From Streptomyces sp. Edi2 (GTDB lineage: Bacteria > Actinomycetota > Actinomycetes > Streptomycetales > Streptomycetaceae), in contig NZ_JBEJGX010000003.1 in NCBI RefSeq assembly GCF_040253635.1, positions 4,551,501-4,615,500 on the forward strand: a stretch of DNA of 64,000 bases, written 5' to 3'. Made by a program: the position numbers and the translations under genes. The notes beneath the pieces are model-generated. The model made no database searches and was not told where the DNA came from. It saw only the letters and a program-made list of their open reading frames with translations. Position 1 is the first letter of the stretch. Each line of letters opens with the position of its first letter. Positions 55,668 through 63,940 of the stretch are shown in pieces.

Positions 55668-55815
55668 ACCCAGGCCCGCGGGGGGTGCCCCCCGAAGGCT
55701 TCAAGTTCTCCAACCGCTCTTTCTTTTAGGTGAGTTGAGAGCTGCCGACCGGAGGAAGTCGAGAGGCGTCGCTCTCCATGGAGCCGGCGTCGGCGGCATC
55801 GCGACCGGCGGTCAT

Positions 55816-55857
55816 CTGGTCTGTCGCCTGTCAGGACTGGTCTGTCGCCTATCAGGA
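55816..55857. repeat. 21-base tandem duplication
   Basis: Two adjacent copies of a 21-mer beginning CTGGTCTGTCGCCT, differing at one position. Probably a replication-slippage product in non-coding DNA. Confidence 0.75.
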
Positions 55858-56162
55858 GTAGCCCGGTGGCGTGCCCGGGGCTCCCGAGGCAGGTTGGACG
55901 CAAAAGCCGCCTCAAGCCGCCTCAAGCGCCTCGCGACGCGTAGGCGCCGGCGTTCGCCTTGCGGCCTCGTTCCAGCGGGTCGGTCCTGCCGCCGGCCCGA
56001 CTGTCCGCGCGGACGTCGACTGCGGGTCCCTTTCTCCGGCCGCCGCGCCGCTGAGGCTCTGAACGATCTTGCTGAAGCCCTCCCATAGAATCGGAACGAG
56101 CAACCCGTTTGAAAGGGCGGGATGCGCGCACCGGGTATCGACGTTTCTCAGGAGGTCCGGCG

Positions 56163-56918
56163 GTGATCCAGGGTGGTGCCACACGCCCCCGTGCGGATGC
56201 GCGGCGCAACAGGGCGCTGGTGCTCCAGGCGGCTCGATTCGCCTTCGAGGAGCAGGGGTTGGGGGTACCGCTCGGAGAGATCGCGCGCCGTGCGGGCGTC
56301 GGTGCGGGAACCGTCTACCGTCATTTCCCCTCCAAGGAAGCCCTGTTCAGGGCGACGATCGTGGAGCGGATCGAGCTTTTCACCGATACTGCAAGGGACT
56401 TGGCCGAGGCGCCGGACCCTGGTGCGGTGTTCTTTCGCTTCCTTTCCTCCGTGGTGCGGCTCGCCTCACGGAACAAGGCGTTGTGTGACGCATTGGAAGC
56501 CGCGGGTGCGGGCCGTTTCGAACCGTCGCCGGGGGTCGGTCAGGACTTCGACGACGCGCTGGAGGTCCTGCTCAGGAGGGCTCAAGAGGCAGACGCCGTA
56601 CGACGGGACGTCGGCATAGTGGATCTCAGGTCGCTGCTGGTGGGCTGTCTTTCCATGGAGCGGGCCCGGGCGGCAACCGGTGCGGAGCCGACGGAGCAGG
56701 GCCGGATGACGGCGTTGATGTGCGATGCACTGCGGCCGCCGCACGCCGTCACGGCCGTAACGAAACTCCCGATGGAGTCCATGAAGCGTAACGAAGTGCG
56801 GTGTGGGGTGTGCGGCGCGGCGATATCGGCGGCGCGTACGGGCCGGCCCGCGCGCTACTGCGGCGGTGCCTGTCGGCAGAAGGCACACCGGACGCGGGGA
56901 CGCACACCGCAGACGTGA
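56163..56918 (+). CDS. TetR family regulator with C-terminal zinc ribbon
   Basis: A 251-residue protein from a GTG with GGAGG upstream. The TetR helix-turn-helix is at about 33-57 (VPLGEIARRAGVGAGTVYRH). A ligand-binding helical domain follows (AEAPDPGAVFFRFLSSVVRL). Residues 214-237 carry four Cys, CGVCG and YCGGAC, a zinc-ribbon pattern close to the small CxxC/CxxxC modules found at the ends of many actinobacterial DNA-binding proteins. The target genes and ligand are unknown. Confidence 0.85.
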   Translation: MIQGGATRPRADARRNRALVLQAARFAFEEQGLGVPLGEIARRAGVGAGTVYRHFPSKEALFRATIVERIELFTDTARDLAEAPDPGAVFFRFLSSVVRLASRNKALCDALEAAGAGRFEPSPGVGQDFDDALEVLLRRAQEADAVRRDVGIVDLRSLLVGCLSMERARAATGAEPTEQGRMTALMCDALRPPHAVTAVTKLPMESMKRNEVRCGVCGAAISAARTGRPARYCGGACRQKAHRTRGRTPQT

Positions 56919-56951
56919 TCAGGCGAGGCCGCGCACCGGCAGCCGCGCTGC

Positions 56952-57404
56952 TCAGAGCGGGAGCTTGAAGCCCAGGTGGGAGGCCTCGAAGCCGAGGCGC
57001 TCATAGAAGCGGTGCGCGTCGATGCGGGTCGCGTCCGAGGTGAGCTGGACCATCTGACAGCCGAGCGTGCGGGACTCCGCGACCGCCCACTCGATGAGTT
57101 GGGTGCCGAGGCCGCTGCCGCGCTCGTCGCGGTGGACCCGTACCCCCTCGATGATCGCTCGGGTGGCGCCGCGCCGGGACAGGCCGGGGATGACCGTGAG
57201 CTGAAGCGTGCCGACCGTTCGCCCCTCGCGGACCGCGACGATCTGGTGCTGCCGCGGGTCGGCGGCCAGGGCCTCGAACGCGGCGCGGTACGGAGCCAGG
57301 TCGTCCGGCGATTCGCGGGCGGCGCCCAAGGGGTCGTCGGCGAGCATCGCGATGATGGCGGGCAGGTCGGCCTCGGCCGCACGGCGTATCTCGATATCGC
57401 TCAT
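56952..57404 (-). CDS. GNAT family N-acetyltransferase
   Basis: A 150-residue acetyltransferase with the start MSDIEIRRAAEADLPAIIAM and the acetyl-CoA loop RDERGSGLGTQLIEWA at about 95-110. The segment RIDAHRFYERLGFEASHLG is typical of amino-group acetylating GNATs of the PhnO/AAC type. It is convergent with the TetR gene (33-base gap). The substrate is not predictable. Confidence 0.88.
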   Translation of the reverse strand: MSDIEIRRAAEADLPAIIAMLADDPLGAARESPDDLAPYRAAFEALAADPRQHQIVAVREGRTVGTLQLTVIPGLSRRGATRAIIEGVRVHRDERGSGLGTQLIEWAVAESRTLGCQMVQLTSDATRIDAHRFYERLGFEASHLGFKLPL

Positions 57405-57545
57405 GGGCGTGACCTTATGCCGTGCGATCGAGGGTGCGGCAGGCAGGCAGCCGTGCCCCGTCCAGCAGCGTGGCCCCCAGCAGTCGGCCCGGCGGGCCCG
57501 GTCCGGCTCGTCGGCCCCGACACGCCCATCCCCCGGCTGTCGGCG

Positions 57546-58076
57546 TCACTCCGGCGGTGCGAGCGTTTCGACGGCGGTGACCAACGGCGCCAACTCGGGT
57601 CGCTGTGCGGCGTCCTGGAGGGCTTCACGCAGTGCGCCGTCGTGGGTGGGCCGGGCCTCCACCAGGAGCGCGAGGCCGTCGGGCGTCACATTGGTGTAGA
57701 TGCCGCGCCGGTCGTCGGGGCACAGGTAGCGCGAGAGCAGTCCCCGCTCCTCGAGCCGCGTTACCAGGCGGGTCGTGGCGCTCTGGCTGAGGACGACGGA
57801 GTCCGCGACCTGGTGCATCCGTAGATGGCCGCCGGGGCCGTCGTGCTGCTCGCTGAGCACATTGAGGACCGAGAACTCTCGGACGCTGAGGCCGTGCGCC
57901 TGCAGGGCGCGTTCGATGTGGGACTCGATGCGGCTGTGCAGCGCGGAGAGCGCGCACCAGCCCTGCGCCAGTCCAGGGGCCGGTGCCGGCGGGCAACCGG
58001 GGGCGGCCGGTGCCGCCGACTGCGGTGCCTCCGCCGTCTCCTGCTGCTCCTCTATCTCCCGCGTCTGCTGCGTCAT
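57546..58076 (-). CDS. MarR family transcriptional regulator
   Basis: A 176-residue regulator. After a Glu/Gln/Pro-rich leader of about 40 residues comes the winged helix: HGLSVREFSVLNVLSEQ, HQVADSVVLSQSATTRLVTR and the wing LCPDDRRGIYTNVT. GAGGAGG precedes the ATG. It diverges from the MFS gene; the shared 144-base spacer holds repeated TGCAATTA sequences likely to be its operators. Control of the exporter and of itself is inferred. Confidence 0.9.
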   Translation of the reverse strand: MTQQTREIEEQQETAEAPQSAAPAAPGCPPAPAPGLAQGWCALSALHSRIESHIERALQAHGLSVREFSVLNVLSEQHDGPGGHLRMHQVADSVVLSQSATTRLVTRLEERGLLSRYLCPDDRRGIYTNVTPDGLALLVEARPTHDGALREALQDAAQRPELAPLVTAVETLAPPE

Positions 58077-58147
58077 CGACGACCTCCTCAAGGGCGCCCC
58101 ATGGGCGCACTACCCCAGGATAGGGCACCGGTGAAATATACGGCGCT

Positions 58148-58175
58148 TGCAATTAACCCGCGCCTGCAATTATTG
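58148..58175. promoter_or_regulatory. MarR operator candidate
   Basis: Two direct copies of TGCAATTA at 58148 and 58165, 17 bases apart. The second merges into CAATTATTG, a perfect palindrome around a central T (58167-58175). This A/T-rich island stands out in the 70% GC surroundings and lies between the divergent marR and MFS genes. Confidence 0.55.
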
Positions 58176-58220
58176 TCTACGCTTGTAAGAGACGGACGCA
58201 ATCATCTGAAGGGATCCGTC

Positions 58221-59441
58221 ATGCCTCTCGCACTCCTGGCTCTCGCCATCGGTGCCTTTGGGATCGGAACGACCGAGTTCGCGGTCATGGGCCTGCTGCC
58301 CGACATGGCGGCAGGTTTTGGTGTCTCCATCCCGCTCGCCGGCTACGCGACCACGGTCTATGCCCTCGGTGTGGTCATCGGAGCGCCCCTGATGACCGCC
58401 GTCGGTACGCGCTTCACCCGCAAGCAGATGCTGATGCTGCTGATGGGCCTGTTCATCGTGGGCAACCTGCTCACGGCCATCGCACCCAACTTCGGGATCA
58501 TGCTCGCCGGGCGGATCGTGGCCGCGTTCACGCACGGCGCGTTCTTCGGCATCGGCGCGCTCGTCGCCGCCGACCTCGTTGCGCCCGAGAAGCGCGCCAC
58601 CGCCATCTCGCTGATGTTCAGCGGCCTGACCATCGCCAACGTCGTGGGCGTACCGGCCGGCACCATGCTCAGCCAGCAGTTCGACTGGCGCACCACCTTC
58701 TACGCCATCACCGCGCTCGGTGTGCTCGGCCTGCTGGGCATCGCCAAGCTGGTCCCGGCGCAGCGGGCGAAGGCGGCCTCTCCTCTGGGCAGCGAACTCG
58801 CGGTGTTCCGCAACCCGCAGGTCGGTCTCGCGATGTTGATGACGATCCTGGGCTTCGGCGGTGTCTTCGCGGCCGTCACCTACCTCGCCTCGATGATGAC
58901 CGAGGTCACCGGCTTCGCGCCGTCCTCCGTGATCTGGCTGACGGCCGTCTTCGGCCTCGGCATGGTCGGCGGGAACCTGGTCTCCGGCCGCTTCACCGAC
59001 CGCGCCATGATGCCGATGCTGTTCGTGTCGATGACCGGTCTGGCGCTGTCGCTGGCCGCGTTCAACTTCACCGCGCACCACAAGACCGCCGCCATCGTCA
59101 CCATTGCGCTGATCGGCATCTTCGGCTTCGCCACCGTTCCGCCGCTGCAGAAGCGGGTGATGGACCAGGCGGCCTCGGCGCCCACCCTCGCCTCGGCCGG
59201 CAATATCGCGGCCTTCAACTTCGGCAACGCGCTGGCCGCCTGGCTCGGCGGGATCGTCATCTCGGCCGGCCTCGGCTACACCGCGCCCAACTGGGTCGGT
59301 GCGCTGATGACCGTCGCGGCGCTGGGAGTGGCGATATTCGCCACCGCGCTGGAGCGGCGTCAGACAGCCCGTGGCCGTGTGGTGGCCGCCGGCGGAGCCC
59401 ACGCGACCGCCGACGAGCCCGTAGCGGCGGCGCACGGCTGA
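58221..59441 (+). CDS. MFS exporter, DHA1/AraJ-like
   Basis: A 406-residue transporter with 12 membrane helices. It begins MPLALLALAIGAFGIGTTEF and contains the DHA1 segment GVPAGTMLSQQFDWRTTFYAI; the family includes AraJ and YdhP-type exporters. The ATG, with GAAGGG upstream, was chosen because the open frame further left lies in the divergent marR gene. Probable efflux of a small molecule sensed by the MarR protein. Confidence 0.9.
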   Translation: MPLALLALAIGAFGIGTTEFAVMGLLPDMAAGFGVSIPLAGYATTVYALGVVIGAPLMTAVGTRFTRKQMLMLLMGLFIVGNLLTAIAPNFGIMLAGRIVAAFTHGAFFGIGALVAADLVAPEKRATAISLMFSGLTIANVVGVPAGTMLSQQFDWRTTFYAITALGVLGLLGIAKLVPAQRAKAASPLGSELAVFRNPQVGLAMLMTILGFGGVFAAVTYLASMMTEVTGFAPSSVIWLTAVFGLGMVGGNLVSGRFTDRAMMPMLFVSMTGLALSLAAFNFTAHHKTAAIVTIALIGIFGFATVPPLQKRVMDQAASAPTLASAGNIAAFNFGNALAAWLGGIVISAGLGYTAPNWVGALMTVAALGVAIFATALERRQTARGRVVAAGGAHATADEPVAAAHG

Positions 59442-59577
59442 GGAGTCGCGCCGTAGCGCACCCCCGAGTCACCGGCGTATGGGCATCACCGGACCAACGA
59501 GCACCCACCAGCGCACCACACACCTCAGCAACCACCACGCACCCCCAGCACCGCCACACACCCACGAAAGAGTCCTC

Positions 59578-60013
59578 ATGAGCACCACCACCTCTGCTGC
59601 GCCCGCCCCCACCGTCCGTCCGCTCACCACGCGCGATGCCGAGGGCCTGATCGACGCCGCCGTTCGTGCCGCCGAAGGCATCGGCGTGCGGGGCAGCGTG
59701 ACCGTTCTGGATGCGGGTGGTCAGCTGCCGGGACGACGCGGCCGTGCTGATCTCGGGGGAGACCAGCACCCGCAAGGCGTACACGGCACTGCAGTTGGAC
59801 GCCCCGACCGCTGACCTGGTCGAACTCGTACGGCCCGACGGGCTCTTCCACACCCTGCCCACGGCACTGGACCGGCCGCTGCTCTTCCTCGCGGGCGGTG
59901 TGCCGCTCCACCGGGACGGCCGGCTGATCGGCGCGCTCGGCTTCGGCGGCGGTGCCCCCGAACAGGACCACCGGATCGTCACCGGGGCGATAGCGGAGGT
60001 CGGCCTCGCCTGA
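59578..60013 (+). pseudogene. Frameshifted HbpS/GlcG-like heme-binding-family gene
   Basis: The first frame encodes TVRPLTTRDAEGLIDAAVRA to VTVLDAGGQL, the N-terminal half of a GlcG/HbpS protein. The family then continues in the next frame from RDDAAVLISGETSTRKAYTA to HRIVTGAIAEVGLA, ending at the stop. The junction is near 59727-59733, where the usual LLAFRR stretch is missing; loss of about 11 bases would explain both the missing residues and the frameshift. It could be a decayed gene or an assembly error. It follows the MFS gene on the same strand. Confidence 0.75.
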
Positions 60014-60066
60014 CGACGCTCCTTCCGCGGCCAGGGTGTGTCTTCCTGATCACCGCGGGCCTGTCG

Positions 60067-60633
60067 TCAATGGCCCTTGCGGACGCCCGCGCCCTCGATA
60101 CCGCTCTTTCGTGCGCGGCCGGCGCGGGCCTCGGCCGACTGTGCCTCGCGCAGTCGGCTGCCGCGCCTGGTGAGCCCCCAGGGCTTGAGGACGGAGATCG
60201 CGGTGATGAACAGGTAGGTGGCCGTGGCGACCGCAGGCGCGACGACGAGGTTGATGTCCGGGTGCAGGGTGCCCGCGGCGGCCTCGGCGGCGAGGTCGTT
60301 GATACCGGGCCGGAGTGAGAACACCGACAGCAGCACGGTGAGGAGCGTCAGCCAGAACTTGACGTAGACCCAACGGTGTCTGGCCAGTCCCCAGGCGGTG
60401 CGCAGCGACAGCACCAGCCCGCTGACCAGCGAGACCAGCGCGACGGGGAGGATCAGCCAGTCACCGAAGATCTTCATGGCCCGGTAGGCGACGGCGGCCA
60501 TGTCGGGGGAGCCGGTCGTGTAGCCGGTGACGCTGAGCGCGAGCAGCCCGAGGGTCAGACCGAGCCAGCTGACGGAAACGGCGATGTGAAGGACGAGGAG
60601 GGCCCGGCGGGCGGGTCGGCTGAGCTGCTGCAT
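60067..60633 (-). CDS. Small polytopic membrane protein
   Basis: A 188-residue protein with four predicted membrane helices (LLVLHIAVSVSWLGLTLGLLAL, LILPVALVSLVSGLVLSL, WLTLLTVLLSVFSL, VVAPAVATATYLFITAISVL) and a basic C-terminal tail. The pattern resembles DUF2269-type proteins, but I am not certain. The start is unclear: the ATG of MQQLSRPARRALL and a GTG three codons earlier both lack a good ribosome binding site. The downstream neighbour is the HbpS-like gene on the opposite strand. Confidence 0.7.
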   Translation of the reverse strand: MQQLSRPARRALLVLHIAVSVSWLGLTLGLLALSVTGYTTGSPDMAAVAYRAMKIFGDWLILPVALVSLVSGLVLSLRTAWGLARHRWVYVKFWLTLLTVLLSVFSLRPGINDLAAEAAAGTLHPDINLVVAPAVATATYLFITAISVLKPWGLTRRGSRLREAQSAEARAGRARKSGIEGAGVRKGH

Positions 60634-60876
60634 GGCGTCCACGGTGGCGCCGTGTGCCCCGCGGTACATCTGCCGCCGGGAGTATCCGCACGTACGCGGG
60701 CTTGAGTACGTCCCGACGTGCCGTGCCGGACACGGCTCGCCCCCGGGGCGCCGCCCGGGCCCCGATCGTACGGGGCCGGTCGTTCCCCCTCGGGTCCGCC
60801 GGCCGCGCGGACCCGGATGCATCTCTTCTCGCTCCCGCTCTCGCCTGCCGCCCTCGCGCCTCCTAGGCTCCCGGGC

Positions 60877-61512
60877 ATGGGCAAGCTGCATCTGTTCGAC
60901 ATGGACGGGACTCTGCTCCATGAGTCCGCGGCCGCCGTTGAGATCTCCCGGCAGCTCGGGCTGGACCGGGAGATCGCTGAGCTGGAACGCGGATTTATCG
61001 CGGGTGAACTGACTCCCCTGCACTTCGCGCAGCGGGCATGTGACCTCTGGGCCGCCGAGTTGACCGAACTCACGGTGGCCGCTGCTTTTGACGGCTCACC
61101 CTGGCTGACCGGAATCCGGGAAGTCTGGGCGGATATCCGGGCGCGCGGCGAACGGTGCGCGGTGATTTCTCTCTCGCCGGGCTTCTTCGTCGAACGGCTG
61201 CTGGTCTGGGGCGCCGACACGGCACACGGTTCCCGCTGGCCCGCGTTGCCGATCCGCGAGGCGGTGGAGCCGGCCGGCATCCTCTCTTCGGCGGCGAAGG
61301 TACGGATCGCGGACGAACTCTGTGTGCGGTACGGGCTGACCCGAGCCGACTGCGTGGCATACGGCGACTCCATGTCGGACACCGAACTGTTCGCCGCAGT
61401 TCCGCAGTCCGTGGCCGTGAATGCGGATCACCATGTCAGTGGGCTGGCCTCATATGCGTACGCGGGCAGCGATCTGCGGGAGGCATACGAACTGGTGCGT
61501 ACTGGCCGGTAA
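60877..61512 (+). CDS. HAD-superfamily phosphatase (SerB-like, subclass IB)
   Basis: A 211-residue hydrolase. Motif I is FDMDGTLL with nucleophile Asp8 and acid Asp10, motif II is VISLSPGFF, the lysine lies in AAKVRIADEL, and motif III is YGDSMSDTELF. The helical cap between motifs I and II (LGLDREIAELERGFIAGELT) resembles phosphoserine phosphatase. The substrate could be phosphoserine or another small phosphate ester. ATG start, without a strong ribosome binding site. Confidence 0.85.
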   Translation: MGKLHLFDMDGTLLHESAAAVEISRQLGLDREIAELERGFIAGELTPLHFAQRACDLWAAELTELTVAAAFDGSPWLTGIREVWADIRARGERCAVISLSPGFFVERLLVWGADTAHGSRWPALPIREAVEPAGILSSAAKVRIADELCVRYGLTRADCVAYGDSMSDTELFAAVPQSVAVNADHHVSGLASYAYAGSDLREAYELVRTGR

Positions 61513-61963
61513 TTCCGAGCTCGTCCGACGGATTCGTCCACTGTGTACGCGGAAAATGCCGTCTGTGGGGAGGATCACTGTTATCGGAAGGGCCGCGTGG
61601 AGTGTTCCAAGATCAGGGCTTGTGGTTTCAACTGCTGCCGGTATGGTCGACTCCGACTTGGCGGAAGCATGGATTCCGGCGGTGCGCGAAGGGTGAGCTC
61701 AAAGCTCGTCAGCCTAGCGGCGAAGCAGCCCTCGACACCCGGACTTCCGACTATTTGTCCGATCTGGTGAGCAGGGATGGCATGCTGCTGACGCGGCATC
61801 TGCTCCGCATTGTCGCAAGGGAGTGAGATTTGTCCGCTTTGGAGGGTGTTGCCGGAGTCGCTTGAGTCGATGAAGAATTCCGGGGCAGGGCGGGGGAATT
61901 CCGCGCACTTCCGTTCCACGGAAGTGCGAAGACAACCGAAAGACGTTCGAGGCGAGGCAGACC
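61513..61963. other. Gene-free, comparatively low-GC stretch
   Basis: 451 bases between the HAD phosphatase and the globin-reductase gene. By eye it is clearly less GC-rich than the surrounding genes. Open frames of up to 91 codons exist, but none has a good ribosome binding site together with a recognisable product. The right end is the leader of the globin gene. Confidence 0.5.
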
Positions 61964-63940
61964 ATGGACGCTCCGACCACCACGTCGGCCGATAGTGGCT
62001 CTTCCGGCGGGAGCGGTGGCGAATGGGGTTGGTTCACTCCACCGGCGACGAAGTCCTCCGGAGAACAGCAGGAACGGCAAAACAGCCAGGACCGGCAGCA
62101 GAACCAGGACGCCCAGGCAGAACCGGGCGACCGGAGTGAACACCACGACCACGGCGATCCCAGAGACCACAGAGACCACCACGAGTGGAACGAGAGAGAG
62201 GAACGGAACGACCGGGAACAGATACCCAGTCGGCCGGTCAACCCGATCCGGCCGGTAGGCACTGCCGCCGCGCGCGAGCGGGAGACGGAGCCGTCGCAGG
62301 CACCTCCGCCGCGACACGAAGCGGGCCCGCCGCCCGTGGCAGCCGGCTACCCCGAGCAGCCCTTTCCGGCCGGCTACCCCGCGCAGCCCTTCCCGGCCGG
62401 CTACCCCGCGCAGCCCTTCCCGGCCGCCTATCCCGAGCAGTCCACTGCAGCCCCAGAAGACCCTGCAGCACCAGAAAGCGCCGCGCCGGCCCCCGCCCCG
62501 CCACGCCGCGAGGCCGAGCCCGCCTGGGGTGGCGAGCCGCCCATGGAGCGCCGGCCGGTCTGGGAGCGCGTACCCGCCCGGGGCCGGGAACCCGAGCCCG
62601 TACACGAAACGGCGCGCGCCATGGGAGCGCCCGCGGGAGGCACCCTCACCGGTGGCGCGCCCGCTGCGGCACCGGCGCCCCAGAACGAGGCCCCCGCCGC
62701 CGCGCCCTCTGCCTTCACCCCCAAGGCGCGTCCCGCGGCCCCCGCCCCGGCGCCCTCTCTCGACGCCCTGCAGGCCTCGGCCTCGTCCGCCACGCCCGCC
62801 TCCCCCGATGCGATGCTCATCCGTCGCACCATGGCGGAAATCGAGCCTGTGGCCGACAAGGTCACCTCGTACTTCTACGCGCTGCTCTTCGTCCAGTACC
62901 CCGATCTGCGGGCGCTGTTCCCCGCATCGATGGACACCCAGCGCGACCGGCTCTTCAAGGCGCTGCTCACCGCCGTCCAGCATGTCGACAACGCCGAGGT
63001 GCTCACCGCCTACCTGGCGAACCTCGGTCGCGGTCACCGCAAGTACGGCACCCAGCCCGATCACTACCCGGCCGTCGGTGAATGCCTGCTCAACGCGCTC
63101 GCACGCTATGCGACGTCCAGTTGGGGGCCTGAGACGCAGGCCGCGTGGGTACGGGCCTACACCGCGATCTCGCAGATCATGATCGATGCAGCGGCCGAGG
63201 ACGAGGCCGTGGCGCCTGCCTGGTGGCAGGCCGAGGTCGTCTCGCACGAGCTGCGGACGCCCGATATCGCGGTGGTGCTGGTCCGTCCTGACCAGCCCTA
63301 CCCGTTCCTCGCGGGGCAGTACGCGAGCGTGGAAACCCCCTGGTGGCCACGGGTCTGGCGGCACTACTCCTTCGCTTCCGCACCCCGCTCCGACGGTCTG
63401 CTCTCCTTCCACGTCAAGGCGGTCCCGGCGGGCTGGGTCTCCAACGCCATGGTCCACCGCGCCCGCCCCGGCGATGTCATCCGGATCGGTGCTCCCGGCG
63501 GCTCGATGACCGTCGACCACAGCAAGCGCAGCGGTCTGCTGTGCGTCGGCGGCGGCACCGGCATCGCCCCCATCAGGGCGCTGGTCGAGGACGTCGCAGA
63601 ACACGGTGTCCGGCGCCCCGTCGAGGTCTTCTACGGTGCCCGCAGCGACCACGACCTCTACGACCTCGACACCATGCTGCAGCTGGAACAGACCCACCCG
63701 TGGCTCTCCGTGCGCCCGGTCGTCGCCAGCGGACCGGCGGCCCGCGGCGGAACGAGCAGCGAGAGGGGGCAATTGCCTGAGGCGGTCCGGCAATACGGTC
63801 CTTTCCGGGAATACGACGCTTATCTTTCCGGGCCGCCAGGGTTGATCCGCAGCGGTGTGGACGCTTTGGTAGGGGTCGGCATTCCGACCGAGCGCATACG
63901 GCACGACTCCGTGGAAGAGCTGGTCACGGCGGGAGATTGA
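61964..63940 (+). CDS. Flavohemoglobin-like globin-reductase with long disordered N-terminus
   Basis: A 658-residue protein. Residues 1-280 are disordered: Gln/Asp/Arg-rich, then Pro/Ala-rich with a nine-residue repeat GYPxQPFPA. A globin domain spans about 282-415 with the probable proximal His358 in GRGHRKYGTQ and the following DHYPAVGECLL. A ferredoxin-reductase-like module (about 420-658) has RHYSFAS for FAD and VGGGTGIAPIRALVEDV for NAD(P)H. It therefore resembles NO-dioxygenase flavohemoglobin, but the N-terminal extension is not part of that family. ATG start with GAGGCGAGG. Confidence 0.88.
   Translation: MDAPTTTSADSGSSGGSGGEWGWFTPPATKSSGEQQERQNSQDRQQNQDAQAEPGDRSEHHDHGDPRDHRDHHEWNEREERNDREQIPSRPVNPIRPVGTAAARERETEPSQAPPPRHEAGPPPVAAGYPEQPFPAGYPAQPFPAGYPAQPFPAAYPEQSTAAPEDPAAPESAAPAPAPPRREAEPAWGGEPPMERRPVWERVPARGREPEPVHETARAMGAPAGGTLTGGAPAAAPAPQNEAPAAAPSAFTPKARPAAPAPAPSLDALQASASSATPASPDAMLIRRTMAEIEPVADKVTSYFYALLFVQYPDLRALFPASMDTQRDRLFKALLTAVQHVDNAEVLTAYLANLGRGHRKYGTQPDHYPAVGECLLNALARYATSSWGPETQAAWVRAYTAISQIMIDAAAEDEAVAPAWWQAEVVSHELRTPDIAVVLVRPDQPYPFLAGQYASVETPWWPRVWRHYSFASAPRSDGLLSFHVKAVPAGWVSNAMVHRARPGDVIRIGAPGGSMTVDHSKRSGLLCVGGGTGIAPIRALVEDVAEHGVRRPVEVFYGARSDHDLYDLDTMLQLEQTHPWLSVRPVVASGPAARGGTSSERGQLPEAVRQYGPFREYDAYLSGPPGLIRSGVDALVGVGIPTERIRHDSVEELVTAGD
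62345..62440 (+). repeat. 27-base coding tandem repeat
   Basis: Three full copies and a partial fourth of a 27-base unit encoding GYPxQPFPA in the disordered part of the globin-reductase gene. Copies 2 and 3 are almost identical, a sign of recent slippage. Confidence 0.8.

Larger units (their letters stand above)
55556..56162. other. parS-bearing intergenic region without a convincing gene
   Basis: 607 bases between the aminotransferase and the TetR gene. It holds two parS sites, one inside a 32-base perfect palindrome, a 21-base tandem duplication at 55816-55857, and short GCCGCCTCAA repeats near 55908-55926. The stretch 55690-55745 is pyrimidine-rich and less GC-rich. An open frame of 165 codons exists but lacks a ribosome binding site and family resemblance. 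Confidence 0.6.

Noticed and set aside
55591..56088. A 165-codon frame in the parS-bearing spacer
   Set aside because: It has no ribosome binding site, contains tandem repeats, and matches no family I know.
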